From: Heliocidaris erythrogramma
Lineage: Eukaryota > Echinodermata > Echinoidea > Camarodonta > Echinometridae
DNA: 64,000 nucleotides
Assembly: GCA_025617745.1 (NCBI GenBank)
Contig: CM046863.1
Location: forward strand, 3,844,001 to 3,908,000
Reading direction: 5' to 3'
Positions 42,696 through 54,409 of this stretch are shown in pieces (the stretch's first letter is position 1; the number at the start of each line of letters is the position of its first letter). A model generated the notes under the pieces. The model ran no database searches. It was not told where the DNA came from and saw nothing but the letters and a program-made list of their open reading frames with translations. The position numbers and the translations under genes are program-made.

Positions 42696-43689
42696 ATGTT
42701 TGACACAAAAGCATGTGTGTGTTCGTTTAAACAAGAGAAACACCCATAGCAGCCCATCATGAGGGCAGCAGTGTGAGGTAACTGACAAGCTACATGTACT
42801 AACTTCATTATACACAAATCACATATGAGTAGACATAGTGTACATGAGTAGACATAGTGTACATGAGTAGACATAATGTACACATACACATACATGTAAC
42901 ATAATTTCAAGGAATTGTAAAAAACATGAAAACGGTTGAAAAATCCATGTACACCATTACATCTATCCCAAGTCAATTGATCTCAAGTTATTTTCAACAA
43001 AAGTGTACCCAACTGACCTCACTTGCCCTTTGACCATGAAATTAAAAAAAACTAAATAAAAAAAAAACAAACACAAGGTTAAATGTTTGGAACTTAATTG
43101 ATCTAAGATATGACCTTGACCTCCTGACTAATATTTCTTTCACATGCTTGGTTTTAATATATACACCTTGTGTCCAAGTTTCATTGAAATCGGTCAAATA
43201 TTTTTTAAATGAGATGTTGCCGCCATCGGAAAAGCGGTGCCTATGTCTCACTTTTTGCTATAAAGCAGTGTATAAAGTGTGTAGGCTGGTGAGTTTATAT
43301 AGCTATATAAACGAGGATAGTGAACAAAGACAATTTCCTGTGAACAAGGTCCTCGGATGTTAAACAATAGTCCTTGGACGTCAAAGCATGGAGTTAAAAG
43401 TAGAACTTTATTGATTTTAAATATTGGCTTAATACTTATTATTGCATAGATGGCATTAAATAAACAAGGATATCAAAACTGAACGATTTGAAAACATTTG
43501 GAATAATGATTATTATCAATTATAAAACGGTAAAATACCCGATATAGCACCTGAAGAGCTCCTCAAACGCTAAGATGTGTGACGTCAAACCTTAAGATAA
43601 AAACAAAGAGCTCATAACATCATACAGGATGCACACAAATTTATCTTCTTCACCTGAAGAAAATAAAGAAAGCGCTTGTGAAGTAAAAA
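42696..43689. other. Intergenic sequence with minor repeats
   Basis: Three 18-bp units (ACATGAGTAGACATAGTG) at 42825-42875, and a 43080-43240 block resembling common CAAGTTTCATTGAAATCGGT repeats. No gene seen. Confidence 0.4.
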
Positions 43690-43950
43690 TCATGCTTGTT
43701 TTGTTTGATCAGAGCCATTTATATAGGACGACATGGCCGTACTATTCCCACCGCCCTGCTTTACAAGTAAGAGGTCTAGAGAAAAACTTAGGATAAAAAG
43801 AAGCGCTAGGACTCCGACGACTAAATTCATGCAAATTTTATTTTGATGAATGCCTCTAATAAAGTGGCGCTGCATACAAAAAAAAGTAATATTATCCATC
43901 TTTAAATAAGCTCTAAGAAAATCACGACCTTCCCATTCAAAACTCTCCAA
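43690..43950 (-). CDS. Hypothetical single-pass membrane protein
   Basis: 86 codons with one strong hydrophobic helix (MNLVVGVLALLFILSFSLDLLL). It lies 50 bp downstream of the polymerase remnant on the same strand, so it may have been part of the same Polinton-like element. No homology recognised. Confidence 0.3.
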   Translation of the reverse strand: MESFEWEGRDFLRAYLKMDNITFFCMQRHFIRGIHQNKICMNLVVGVLALLFILSFSLDLLLVKQGGGNSTAMSSYINGSDQTKQA

Positions 43951-43997
43951 TGAAATGTACTGGAAAAAGGCGTGAGCAAGTTATAAATACCGATTCC

Positions 43998-44790
43998 CTA
44001 TGTCTTCATGGGTATGTCTTCATGCCCGTAAGGTAAAGTTTTAGTACCATCCCCCACTCGAACCCTTTTGGTGAAGACGACGCGGTAATCTTTTTTTCTC
44101 TCTACGGTATGAATTGTTTTTGTCTCGGTATCGCGTACAATTTTCGATTCGAAAATGGTGCGCTTTGTATTATCTTCCGATTGTATGAGTTCTTTTAATG
44201 TCTCATGATTGATTACTACAGAATTTGCATCATTGAGGGTAAAACCCCTGACCTTGCATACTGTGGTTCCTTCGTTCGTTTTGTAGCTATAATTTTTAGG
44301 GCCAGCGCAGAGCCACGTATCGATATATTCCTCATTGGATGCGTCGATTTCATTGGTCAATTCACCCAAATAATCGCCCATCTTAGGGTCCGAGGGTTCC
44401 AGGGAGGGATTCACCTAGCATCTCCAGTATAGAGTAGAGTTTTAACATAGCTAGGGCAGTAGTGAAACTCGCCACGATAATATTGGTATTTTCATTTTGG
44501 TTTACAAAACCTGCGTTGTTGGTGAAATTTACATGTACCATCTCATTCATGACCACAATATCGTGCACTTTAATGGCATCATCATTATGCTCAAGCAATT
44601 CTGCGGAGGTAGTCATATAATGCGTCTGTCTTAAATTATCGCGTTCTGCAAATTTTCCCCAGAGTACATTGATAATTTGTTTTGAAATGGTACACAGCCC
44701 TGGGTTTTTTTCAATCTGTGTTTTATCGTCACTGAAACCCTGTACGGTCTCTGCATTTTTACAATTTTTCATATTAACAAAAAAACGTAT
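43998..44790 (-). pseudogene. Polinton/Maverick-type DNA polymerase B, C-terminal fragment
   Basis: The minus strand shows the palm segment KNPGLCTISKQIINVLWGKF and the ASFTTALAMLKLYSILEMLG helix, then directly GDYLGELTNEID and CAGPKNYSYKTNEGTTVCKV of the thumb region. The strand with the catalytic Asp pair that normally lies between these blocks is missing, and the frame changes there (about 44410). The copy cannot be active. Type B polymerases of this kind belong to large virus-like DNA transposons; no capsid or integrase gene is in the window. Confidence 0.75.
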
Positions 44791-45076
44791 CAGCATAATA
44801 CACCTAAGGAGAATACATGTACACAGATGGATCCGGGACACTGGACAAAATCGAGGCGGTGCCCTGGATGACTCGACGGTCGAGTTGTCCCGGGTACCCC
44901 CCTCCCTGCACTGAATGTAGTACCCGAGACATCTCGACAAAAAAAAATCATTAATTGTTTTTTGCTATCAAAGATCAAATTTCCTGCATAATTATTACAC
45001 ATCATGTTGATAGAGGGCAACCTTAAGATTAATTTCCCTGCGAAACTCTTGGTATGTAGGATAGTTTTCAGAGAGC

Positions 45077-45430
45077 TCAATCACATTGGAGCAGGTGTGT
45101 GCTATGAGTCTTCGCAATGAACCATGGTTGACATTGAAGCACATTGGAGCAGGTGTGTGCTATGAGTCTTCGCAATGAACCATGGTTGACATTGAAGCAC
45201 ATTGGAGCAGGTGTGTGCTATGGGTCTTCGTAATGGACCATGGTTGACATTGAAGCACATTGGAGCAGGTGTGTGCTATGAGTCTTCGCAATGAACCATG
45301 GTTGACATTGAAGCACATTGGAGCAGGTGTGTGCTATGAGTCTTCGCAATGAACCATGGTTGACATTGAAGCACATTGGAGCAGGTGTGTGCTATGGGTC
45401 TTCGTAATGAACCATGGTTGACATTGAAGC
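45077..45430 (-). repeat. 58-bp minisatellite over HECT active site, 6 units (copy A)
   Basis: Six 58-bp units, each with GCAGGTGTGTGCTATG...CCATGGTTGACATTGAA. On the minus strand the first unit reads FNVNHGSLRRPIAHTCSN, which contains the active-site Cys. Confidence 0.9.
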
Positions 45431-45727
45431 CCACTTTAATTTCGTCTTGCATGTGGATAGATCCTGTGCAGAACTGTAAGAAATCTTGAAGCTCATCTGG
45501 TCCTAGGCTGCACATATATTGCTTCAGAAAATACAGTGCAGCTCGGCGATGCCCAAGAGGTGAGAACGGATCTCATTCTTCTTCGGGTTGTCATGGTAGT
45601 CAGAGGATGTAAAGAACGAGGTGAGAGATTCCATTTCTGCTGGGGACAGTTCCTCAGCCTCTTTTCTGGTACAGTCGCATACGGCATCAAATCCTCAAGG
45701 AGGCAGGTCCCATCAACATCAGAGCTG

Positions 45728-46882
45728 CAGGCCTTCATTTTTGAGGAGCGCGATCGCGCTGGCGCTCCTACCGCGCTCCTCAAGCCATAGTCAGGAGCAC
45801 TAACGACAGCGCTCCTTATTTGTTGCATATACAACTCGGAGCAACTCGACTTGAAAAATCATTTTTGTGTACATGTATACGAAACTACAGTGTTGTCTAT
45901 GACTTCCGGGTTTGAGCTATCGATACACGTAATGTTACAGTCCCACCGACGAAACCGACCCCAAACTGATCGATGGTACATGTACGGTATATCATTCAAA
46001 TAACGCAAGTTTCGATCGCTCTTCCGTCGTGTGACTGGGTCGTGTGACTGCGAAAACATGTTTTATTCGCATGCAGCGGTGCCCACGTAGCGTACAGGCC
46101 ATGCAAAACGCATGTAAGCACAGCACCGATCTCTATATGTGGGGCAATGTATTAACGCTTGCTGAACTGCGCACCGGCTTTGTCAAGATCGTGGATTTAA
46201 CGAAATTATTTCGCGAAACTAGAGAGGATTCGATCAAAATGAGTGGAAAACGGTCACAGAAGTTTAAAGAGCATTACAAACAACGATTTCCTTTCATAAA
46301 GCCAAGCACAAAAGGCGTTGAATTTGCATTTTGCATGTGTAAGTTATATTTAGTATAGGCCTAGGCTAATTATAATTTTAACTTTTTAACAAGTTGGTTT
46401 CTAGCAATGCAATTTGTCAGGAATGTTTCTGAACTATCTGTCTAGCTTGTGTGTGTAAAAATCAATATGATCCAATTTAGTATATAATGCGTGAGTGAGC
46501 ACACATCAAAGGGAAAAATGGGACGAGACATTTCAGCATAAGAAATGAGCATTTTTGCAATGGAAGTATGTTGCGCGAGGTTAGTTTTGTTTGAACTTTT
46601 ATTGAAGCCAGGTATTCGGTTTTTTTCCTGTAAATTCCTTTTTATTTTTGCCATCATGATGATGATTCCTTTTTTTGGTTGCACAAGGTTGACAGCTCTG
46701 CCAAATCGTGAAATCGAAATACGGAATTTCAAATTCATGGAAAATTGGCATGTTAGCACCTTTTTATTTAATTGAGCTCAAAAATCTCGGGAGAGTGATT
46801 GTAAGGAGCTCAATTGAGCTCCTCGAGAAAATAAGGAGTGTGATTTATGGAGCTCCACCCAAATTCTAAACGTGAAGGCCTG
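45728..46882. mobile_element. TIR DNA transposon, non-autonomous, in HECT copy A
   Basis: Ends CAGGCCTTCA and TGAAGGCCTG, flanked by a 6-bp duplication (GAGCTG 45722-45727, GAGTTG 46883-46888). The intact target GAGTTG is seen once in copies B and C. Subterminal GGAGC(G/T)C motifs occur on both sides. It contains one exon-like frame (46044-46345) ending KFKEHYKQRFPFIKPSTKG...FAFCMC at a GTAAGT donor, resembling the start of a zinc-finger hAT/ZMYM-type transposase. The rest is deleted. Confidence 0.75.
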
Positions 46883-47281
46883 GAGTTGAAAACCATTGCC
46901 ACATACATGTAGGAGCTTCTGGATACTCCTTATAAGGAGGGCTGTGTGGCTGAGTACACGCCCTAAGCTGATCATGTTTTCACGCTCCTTCCTGAGGCGG
47001 TGGTTTGGAATGAAGGGGACACTCCTTGTAGGGAGGTCTGTGTGGCTGAGGACATTTTCCCCAGCAAAGTATTCCCGATTTATTGCATTCCAAAAAGATG
47101 TGAAGGCCTCTCGGTTAAGGCCTCCTACATCTTCTCCAGCCTCCCCCCATAAAAGTGACTCTGAGCCGCTTGTTGGTCATGCTTGCATCCTATATCTCCA
47201 ACATCTTCTCCAGAACCTTTTCCCGGTGTAACTCCACCTCGGCTTCTTCGTTTTGAATTAAGCTCTTAAAGTTGATGAAAG

Positions 47282-48252
47282 CTGGAAGGAAAGGAAAGAA
47301 AAATGAACTATTAACGCTATTTAGCACATAGAGATATAAATGAATAACATGAATTAAATATTTAATTTTTTTTAATGAGCGTTGCCTCTGCCTAACACAA
47401 CACTCTTTCATAATTCTCAGTGACCTATGTCTTCATAAGCCCAAAAATATAATGTTTGTGAGTAGCCTTATTAGCAGCACCTGTGAATTTTCAAAAACCA
47501 ACATGAAGTTAAGGAGATATCAAACTCCCAAGACATGATTGCCCTGGGCTGCGACCTTTAACCTTTTACATGACCCCCCAAATCAGTTTATGAGCATAAA
47601 AGAGACATGAAAGCATGATCACATGACCTGTGCTTCTGTTTGGCACCCGACCTCGCGAGGCCGCAGGAATAAACCATATTAGAAAACATCTTCGTCCTTG
47701 AAAACACAAATAGCAAGAATGTTACTTTTCCTTTTTGGTGTTTATATTTAGTAAGTTCATATTAAGTGATCAATATTTGAAGGAAAAAAAAAATTTCTAT
47801 GGTACTCTATGTGGATCTCTTAACATGTACTTCCAACAAGAAATTTATTTTTTGTTTCACATTTATAGACTAGGCAGTTACAAATCACTGTAAGATCAAA
47901 ACGTTTTTGCCTGTGGCATTTTTACCAGGCACCGCAGGCAATTACAAATCAGGGTAAGATCAAAATTGCCATGGTAAAAGGAACCAAATAAAAAGCTATT
48001 ATGCAAAATTGAAATATAATTATATAGAATTATAGAAAACTAATGAAGAAATTAATAATGCACTGAAGTCAGTGATTTTTGTTTTATATTGTAATGCCAC
48101 TTTTGAATTTCATATTCACATATATTTCTTGTATTATTTTATTAAAACAAAGAACTTTTGCTATCATAAGGTGAACACTTAAGAAGATGAAATCAAAAAT
48201 CAAACTACCAATGGAGGTATTGAAACAAATAAAATTATAGAAAAAGGCCTAC
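47282..48252 (-). other. Intron of HECT copy A, duplicated in copy B
   Basis: 47282-47750 is nearly identical to 51025-51490, evidence of a recent segmental duplication at about 3.74 kb offset. The rest is AT-rich. Confidence 0.6.
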
Positions 48253-48446
48253 CAGAGATTGTTTCCAAGCCTTTCTTCCCTGTTGTTGTGTACCACTGCG
48301 GCATCGACTCCAGCTTCCTCCTCCTCACTGCCACTGGCATTCAGCTCGAATCTGTAGGGCGCAATTTCCTCATCTTCTGAGCATTCCGAGGAATCAGAAT
48401 CAGTCGGGGAGTATTCTGAGTCGGACAATATCGACGAAGAGCCCAT
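48253..48446 (-). CDS. Acidic first exon of HECT copy A
   Basis: ATG at 48446 (MGSSSILSDSEYSPTDSDSS) followed by Asp/Glu/Ser-rich sequence and ending EERLGNNL plus TG at a GTAGGC donor. The ending LGNN(x)W|C-type split matches the exons at 51782 and 56536. Confidence 0.5.
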
Positions 48447-48775
48447 ATTTAATAGCAAAATAAATGTAGAAATTATTAGTGTTGAATGCAGCTACTCGTC
48501 TAACAATACGTACAGAAGCAATGATGAGCGAACACGATCGCAGAAAGCTCTCTTTTGCTGACGTCAGTGATTGAAAGGGCAATCTGCCGACTTTCTGTAA
48601 AAATTTTAGTGGGCATTCCCGGTGAAGTTCATTGTCAAGGAATAACTCTAAATCAGTTCGTCACGCACAGAAACAGACGGAAAATGCGTAATTTTCAAGC
48701 GAAACTACCGTATTTGAACATCAGATTTAAATGGTTTTTCTTTAACATACATGCATAGCTTTCAACAGACTCTCT

Positions 48776-48932
48776 GTGACAGTCCACAGCATGGAATTGA
48801 ATCAGTGCCTTCAGAAGGTGATGCCTCTTTTGTCCTGCAAGAAGGCTACCACATCCACTTTGAGTAATCAAATCTAAATAGTTCTCCAGGCCATCATCAA
48901 CGTTAGCTTCAGAAATCTGTTTGCCCCCGAAT
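48776..48932 (-). pseudogene. Possible HECT-gene exon
   Basis: Open minus-strand segment EANVDDGLENYLDLITQSGC, GSLLAGQKRHHLLKALIQFHAV resembles the helical region before a HECT domain. The acceptor is weak and no donor follows. Confidence 0.35.
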
Positions 48933-49484
48933 GAAGTAAATTATATTAATTACTCATCTCCATTAAACATATATGTTTGACATTTTACAAGTTATGGTGA
49001 TGATCATTTATGATAAACATTTTTATTTCAGTCAAATCAACTTTTCTGATGACAATACAATTTAACAAATACAATGACATATAGAACATTGCTAGCTTAT
49101 TGTAGAAAAAGAATGCATAGTTACAGAACGGGCCTAAATCTCTTTATATTCTATCTACATGTAGCCCTCAACATTTTTTTGGATAAATCCGTAAACGCTG
49201 AAAGCTCGCACCACGACGCTTTATAGACCGGCAAATGGCCATAAACAGTATATAGGAATGCACGAGTAACTTCCAAATCATTTGGCAAGCCCAGAAGCCT
49301 CCCACTCATTCCAGGGAAGAATAGTCAGATTATGATGTACACATGGCTCAAAAACATTTTCAGCAATTATGTCCGTTTTTTTAACGTGTGTCATTGCTAA
49401 TGACACATGTTACAAAAATCATCCAAGTTTGACAGAAAAGAGACACACAATACACAATTATGCAGTACACAAGATAACATTACA
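48933..49484. other. Spacer between HECT copies
   Basis: AT-rich, nothing recognisable. Confidence 0.4.
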
Positions 49485-51024
49485 TCAGACCAGCTGATAT
49501 GACAACATATGGACTATTATTTACAATGCGGAAAAGGTGAAGGAATGGGTGGGTATTGGAAAGATATGAACGCATTTCCCTGCGAAACTCTTGGTATGTA
49601 GGATAGTTGTCAGAGAGCTCGAGCACATTGGAGCAGATGTGTGCTATGAGTCTTCGCAATGAACCATGGTTGACATTGAAGCACATTGGAGCAGGTGTGT
49701 GCTATGGGTCATCGCAATGAACCATGGTTGACATTGAAGCACATTGGAGCAGGTGTGTGCTATGGGTCATCGCAATGAACCATGGTTGACATTGAAGCAC
49801 ATTGGAGCAGGTGTGTGCTATGGGTCTTCGCAATGAACCATGGTCGACATTGAAGCACATTGGAGCAGGTGTGTGCTATGAGTCTTCGCAATGAACCATG
49901 GTTGACATTGAAGCACATTGGAGCAGGTGTGTGCTATGAGTCTTCGCAATGAACCATGGTTGACATTGAAGCACATTGGAGCAGGTGTGTGCTATGAGTC
50001 TTCGCAATGAACCATGGTTGACATTGAAGCCCATTGGAGCAGGTGTGTGCTATGGGTCTTCGCAATGAACCATGGTTGACATTGAAGCCCACTGGAGCAG
50101 GTGTGTGCTATGGGTCTTCGCAATGAACCATGGTTGACATTGAAGCCCACTTTAATAGCTCCTGTGCAGAACTATAAGAAGTCTTGAAGCTCATCTGGTC
50201 CCAGGCTGCTTCAGAAAATAGAGGACATGCCCCTGATTATTGTTAAGGTCTTCCTCTCCTGCCTTGATGGCTGTAGAAACCCTCAGTGGAGTTGGTTTCT
50301 GCTGTAGCAGAATGGCCATTATGTCTTCAATAGACAACTGTGACCAGAACATCAGGACATGCTCCTCGGGTATACCCTGCTGGATTAAGCGGTACAGTGC
50401 ACCTGGCCTCTGCAGAAAAATCAGCTCGGCGATGCCCAAGAACTGAGAACGGATCTCATTCTTCTTTTGGTTGTCATGGTAGTCAGAGGATGTAAAGAAC
50501 GAGGTGAGAGATTCTATTTCTGCTGGGGAGGGTTTCTTCAAATTTATGCAGGGTTTTTTCATCAGCCTCTTTTCTGGTACAGTCACATACTGCATCAAAT
50601 CCTCGAGGAGGCAGGTCTCATCAACATCAGAGTTGAAAACCATTGCCACATAGGAGCTTCTGGATACTCCTTGTAAGGAGGGCTGTGTGGCTGAGTACAC
50701 GCCCTAACCTGATCATGTTTTCACGCTCCTTCTTGAGGCGGTGGTTTGGAATAAAGGGGACACTCCTTGTAAGGAGGGCTGTGTGGCTGAGTACATTTTC
50801 CCCAGCAAAGTATTCCCGATTTATTGCATTCCAAAAAGATGTGAAGGCCTCTCTGGTAAGGCCTCCTACATCTTCTCCAACCTCCCCCTTAAAAGTGACT
50901 CTTAGCTGCTTGTTGGTCATGCTTCCATCCTTGTATATCTCCAGCATCTTCTCCAGAACCTTTTCCCGGTGTAACTCCACCTCGGCTTCTTCGTTTTGAA
51001 GTAAGCTCTCGAAGTTGATGAAAG
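49485..51024 (-). pseudogene. HECT-domain gene copy B
   Basis: Acceptor TTGCAG at 51025-51030. The N-lobe reads FKGEVGEDVGGLTREAFTSF, then PNHRLKKERENMIRLGRVLS. A 14-bp deletion (about 50652) shifts the frame. The next block (VFNSDVDETCLLEDLMQYVT ... PEEHVLMFWSQLSIEDIMAI) is open for 169 codons. The active-site array follows and then an otherwise normal C-terminus (YPTYQEFRREMRSYLSNTHP) out of frame. HECT ligases pass ubiquitin via the Cys in AHTCSN; this copy could not make a full domain. Confidence 0.8.
49625..50152 (-). repeat. 58-bp minisatellite over HECT active site, 9 units (copy B)
   Basis: Nine units; variants GGTCATCG, GGTCTTCG and AGTCTTCG alternate among units, showing turnover inside the array. 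Confidence 0.9.
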
Positions 51025-51781
51025 CTGCAAGGAAAGGAAAGAAAAATGAACTATTAAAGCTATTTAGCACATAGAGATATAAATGAATAACATGAATTAA
51101 ATATTTAATTTTTTTTAATGAGCGTTGCCTCTGCCTAACACAACACTCTTTCATTATTCTCAGTGACCTATGTCTTCATAAGCCCAAAAATATAATGTTT
51201 GTGAGTAGGCTTATTAGCAGCACCTGTGAATTTTCAAAAACCAACATGAAGTTAAGGAGATATCAAACTCCCAAGACATGATTGCCCTGGGCTGCGACCT
51301 TTAACCTTTCACATGACCCCCCAAATCAGTTTATGAGCATAAAAGAGACATGAAAGCATGATCACATGACCTGTGCTTCTGTTTGGCACCCGACCTCGCG
51401 AGGCCGCAGGAATAAACCATATTAGAAAACATCTTCGTCCTTGAAAACACAAATAGCAAGAATGTTACTTTTCCTTTTTGGTGTTATTTAGTAAATTCAT
51501 AAGTGATCAAAATTATACAAAATGGAAATGTAAAAAATAATGAAGGAATTTATGAATAATGCATTGAAGTCATTGATTTTTGTTTTTATATCGTAGGCCT
51601 AATGCGACTTTTGAATTTCATATTCACATTTCTTGTATCATTTTATTTAAAGGGCGAGTCAATTGGAATTATTAAATTGTGTTTCATTTTGTCTGGCCCC
51701 AACCTGCATTATGTAATATATGTATGAACTACCAAGACTCTGTATTTAGAAGTTAAGACTTAACTTAAGTCAACTAAGTAC
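51025..51781 (-). other. Intron of HECT copy B
   Basis: First 460 bp match the intron of copy A. No Cys-rich second exon like the one at 55928 was found. Confidence 0.5.
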
Positions 51782-52032
51782 CAATTGTTTCCTAATCTTG
51801 CTGGCTCGTCCTCATGACCCTGTTCCTCATCTGCTTCCTCACGGGCCATTGCCCCGGGGGCGGGAGGTGCAGCTTCAGCAAGTTCAGGTTCATACTGGTA
51901 TGGGAGTGATCCCAATCGGGGATGGGGCTGGCGAACGGGTGCTTCATCTTCGGCTTGGCCCTCTTCACTGACACTTTGGCTTAAGAGAGTGGGGTGAATA
52001 TCCAGAAACCAGCAGAACCAAGATGACGTCAC
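51782..52032 (-). CDS. Acidic first exon of HECT copy B
   Basis: Open frame with Glu/Pro/Ala-rich sequence (PELAEAAPPAPGAMAREEADEE shortened here to its core AEAAPPAPGAM) ending ARLGNN plus TG at a GTACTT donor. There is no in-frame ATG at its start; it may begin at an acceptor near 51990 or have lost its 5' end, since 52033-52215 is a repeat. Confidence 0.45.
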
Positions 52033-52329
52033 TGGACCAGTCCATCCAGGCCATAAGGTGTAAGGGACGTTCCAACTACGGAAAAAGGGGCGTCCCTACT
52101 ACACTCCCCCCATTTTGAAAACCGACCCGCATACCAGAAAAAACCTATTGAAACAAAATTGCCCCCCAATTTGAAAATAATGAAGGGTGCCTCCCACAAA
52201 AAAAGTATCTCCCCCTGAGCTTCACAGGGAAGACAAAAATTATCCATGGTGCTTTTCAACAGAAAAAAAAACACCAACCTGCCCACAAAACAGGGCTGAT
52301 CTTATTCTGCAACAGGGAAAAGCAGAAAT
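52033..52329. repeat. Repeat related to 40735-40900
   Basis: CTACTACACTCCCCCC, TTTTGAAAACC and C/A-rich runs shared with 40735-40900. Confidence 0.45.
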
Positions 52330-53529
52330 GACAACATATGGACTATTATTTACAATGCGGAAAAGGTGAAGGAAAGTGTATTGGAAAGATATGAACGCAT
52401 TTCCCTGCAAAACTCTTGGTATGTAGGATAGTTTTCAGAGAGCTCGAGCACATTGGAGCAGGTGTGTGCTATGAGTCTTCGCAATGAACCATGGTTGACA
52501 TTGAAGCCCATTGGAGCAGGTGTGTGCTATGAGTCTTCCCAGTGAACCATGGTTGACATTGAAGTACATTGGAGCAGGTGTGTGCTATGGGTCTTCGCAA
52601 TGAACCATGGTTGACATTGAAGCCCATTGGAGCAGGTGTGTGCTATGGGACTTCGCAATGAACCATGGTTGACATTGAAGCCCACTTTAATAGATCCTGT
52701 GCAGAACTGTAAGAAATCTTGAAGCTCATCTGGTCCCAGGCTGCACACATATTGCTTCAGAAAATAGAGGACACGCCCCTGATTATTGTTAAGGTCTTCC
52801 TCTCCTGCCTTGATGGCTGTAGAAACCCTCCGTGGAGTTAGTTTCTGCTGTAGCAGAATGGCCGTTATGTCTTCAATAGACAAATGTGACCAGAACATCA
52901 GGACATGCTCCTCAGGTGCACCTGGCTTCTGCACAAAAATCAGCTCGGCGATGCCCAAGAGCTGAGAACGGATCTCATTCTTCTTCGGGTTGTCATTGTA
53001 GTCAGAGGATGTGAAAAACTAGGTGAGAGATTCCATTTCTGCTGGGGAGGGTTCTTCAAATTTATGTAGGGTTTTTTCATCAGCCTCTTTTCTGGTACAG
53101 TCACATACTGCATCAAATCCTCGAGGAGGCAGGTCTCATCAACATCAGAGTTGAAAATCATTGCCAAATAGGAGCTTCTGGATAAGTAGCTCGGGACACT
53201 CCTTGTAAGGAGGGCTGTTTGGCTGAGTACACGCCCTAAGCTGATCATGTTTTCACACTCCTTCCTGAGGCAGTGGTTTGGTATGAAGGGGACGCATACA
53301 TTTTCCCCAGCAAAGTATTCCTGATTTGCTGCATTCCAAAAAGATGTGAAGGCCTCTCGGGTAAGGCCTCCTACATCTTCTCCAACCTCCCCATTAAAAG
53401 TAACTCTTAGCCGCTTTTTGGTCATGCTTCCATCCTTGTATTTCTCCAACATCTTCTCCAGAACCTTTTCCCCGTGTAACTCCACCTCGGCTGCTTCGTT
53501 TTGAATTAAGCACTCGAAGTTGATGAAAG
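52330..53529 (-). pseudogene. HECT-domain gene copy C
   Basis: Acceptor at 53530-53531. Keeps the sequence lost in A and B (TALLTRSVPSYLSRSSYLAM) and lacks their local duplication, so it is closer to the ancestral form. It is broken by a one-base loss after KKPYINLKN (about 53055), a TAG in SLT*FFT (53019-53021), loss of the RLIQQGI segment near 52918 and a 4-bp deletion near the C-terminus. The active-site array has four units. Confidence 0.8.
52443..52689 (-). repeat. 58-bp minisatellite over HECT active site, 4 units (copy C)
   Basis: Four units. Three extra units add 174 bp, which restores the frame arithmetically, but the third unit is read in the frame that contains a stop (VHWEDS*). 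Confidence 0.9.
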
Positions 53530-53674
53530 CTGCAAGGAAGGAAAAGAAAAATGAAAAACTGAATTATTAAAGCTATTTAGCACAAAGAAATATAAATGAA
53601 AAACATGAATTATTATTTTTTTTTAAAATGAGCGTTGCCTCTGCCTAACACAACACTCTTTCATAATTCTCAGT

Positions 53675-54409
53675 GGTCTATTAGACTTTCAGTCTATTGG
53701 GATTTTTCCATGTGTGTGCTCGTATTGTATACAACTTGTGAAAAACCTGGTTATCACTGAACTCCAAAAGTCATGGAAAATTGAATTTCCTTGCCGAGCC
53801 GATCGAGTCATTTCAATCGACGGTACAGTACGGGGGAAATTTCATCGTAATGATAGTCAAATCCATGAAAACGTGAAATCAAAGTGCCTGGATATTTACA
53901 GTAATTCTCTTGAAATGTTTATAAGTACAAATTTTCATCTTAACCTGCCGAAATTAAGCGACGAGACTTTGGTTATTTGTAACTGGAGCTCCGACGCGTA
54001 GTGTAGCGTTGGAGCTCCCTGGAGTTTTGCCCCATGCCATATGCATGACAATTTTTTTTCTTCATAAATCATAGTTCATACTAGTATCTGGACTAAAGAA
54101 GTAATTTTATTCTAGACTTAGGGGAATGCATTGAATGGCATTGGAAGTAAAAGAGAACTGTAATAAAATTGTGATTATTGATCATGAACGTACCGTTTAC
54201 TGCTAGTACCACGGCTGGAAAATCTACAAAAGACTTTGTTTTCTTTCCTCCAGCCGCACATTTAGTGCTCGACGTGGACGGCCAGCACACAGTGACCTCC
54301 TTATTCACTAGACTCTTCAGTCTGTTTAGATCTCTCCCATTATTAGATGGCGACATCGACACCGTCGATGGATCCTTAATCCATTCAACAGATCCCACTT
54401 CCACACTTT
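53675..54409. repeat. 735-bp duplicated segment, copy 1
   Basis: Nearly identical (one difference noted) to 54811-55545. Flanked on both sides by the HECT intron sequence GAGCGTTGCCTCTGCCTAAC...ATTCTCAGTG, so it was placed into a HECT intron and the flank was duplicated with it. A 95-codon plus-strand frame (53714-54001) is preserved in both copies but is unrecognised. Confidence 0.85.

Larger units (their letters stand above)
45040..47281 (-). pseudogene. HECT-domain gene copy A (split by a DNA element)
   Basis: Starts after an acceptor at 47282-47283 with the HECT N-lobe (EAEVELHREKVLEKMLEI). Past the element at 45728-46882 it resumes with the acidic Glu-rich middle and LQDFLQFCTGSIHMQDEIKV. 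It ends in the active-site repeat array (45090-45430). It shares with copy B a 14-bp deletion that shifts the frame after ALLTRSIQKLL and a 30-bp local duplication. The C-terminus is replaced by unrelated sequence beyond 45040. It has multiple further frame errors. Confidence 0.75.
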
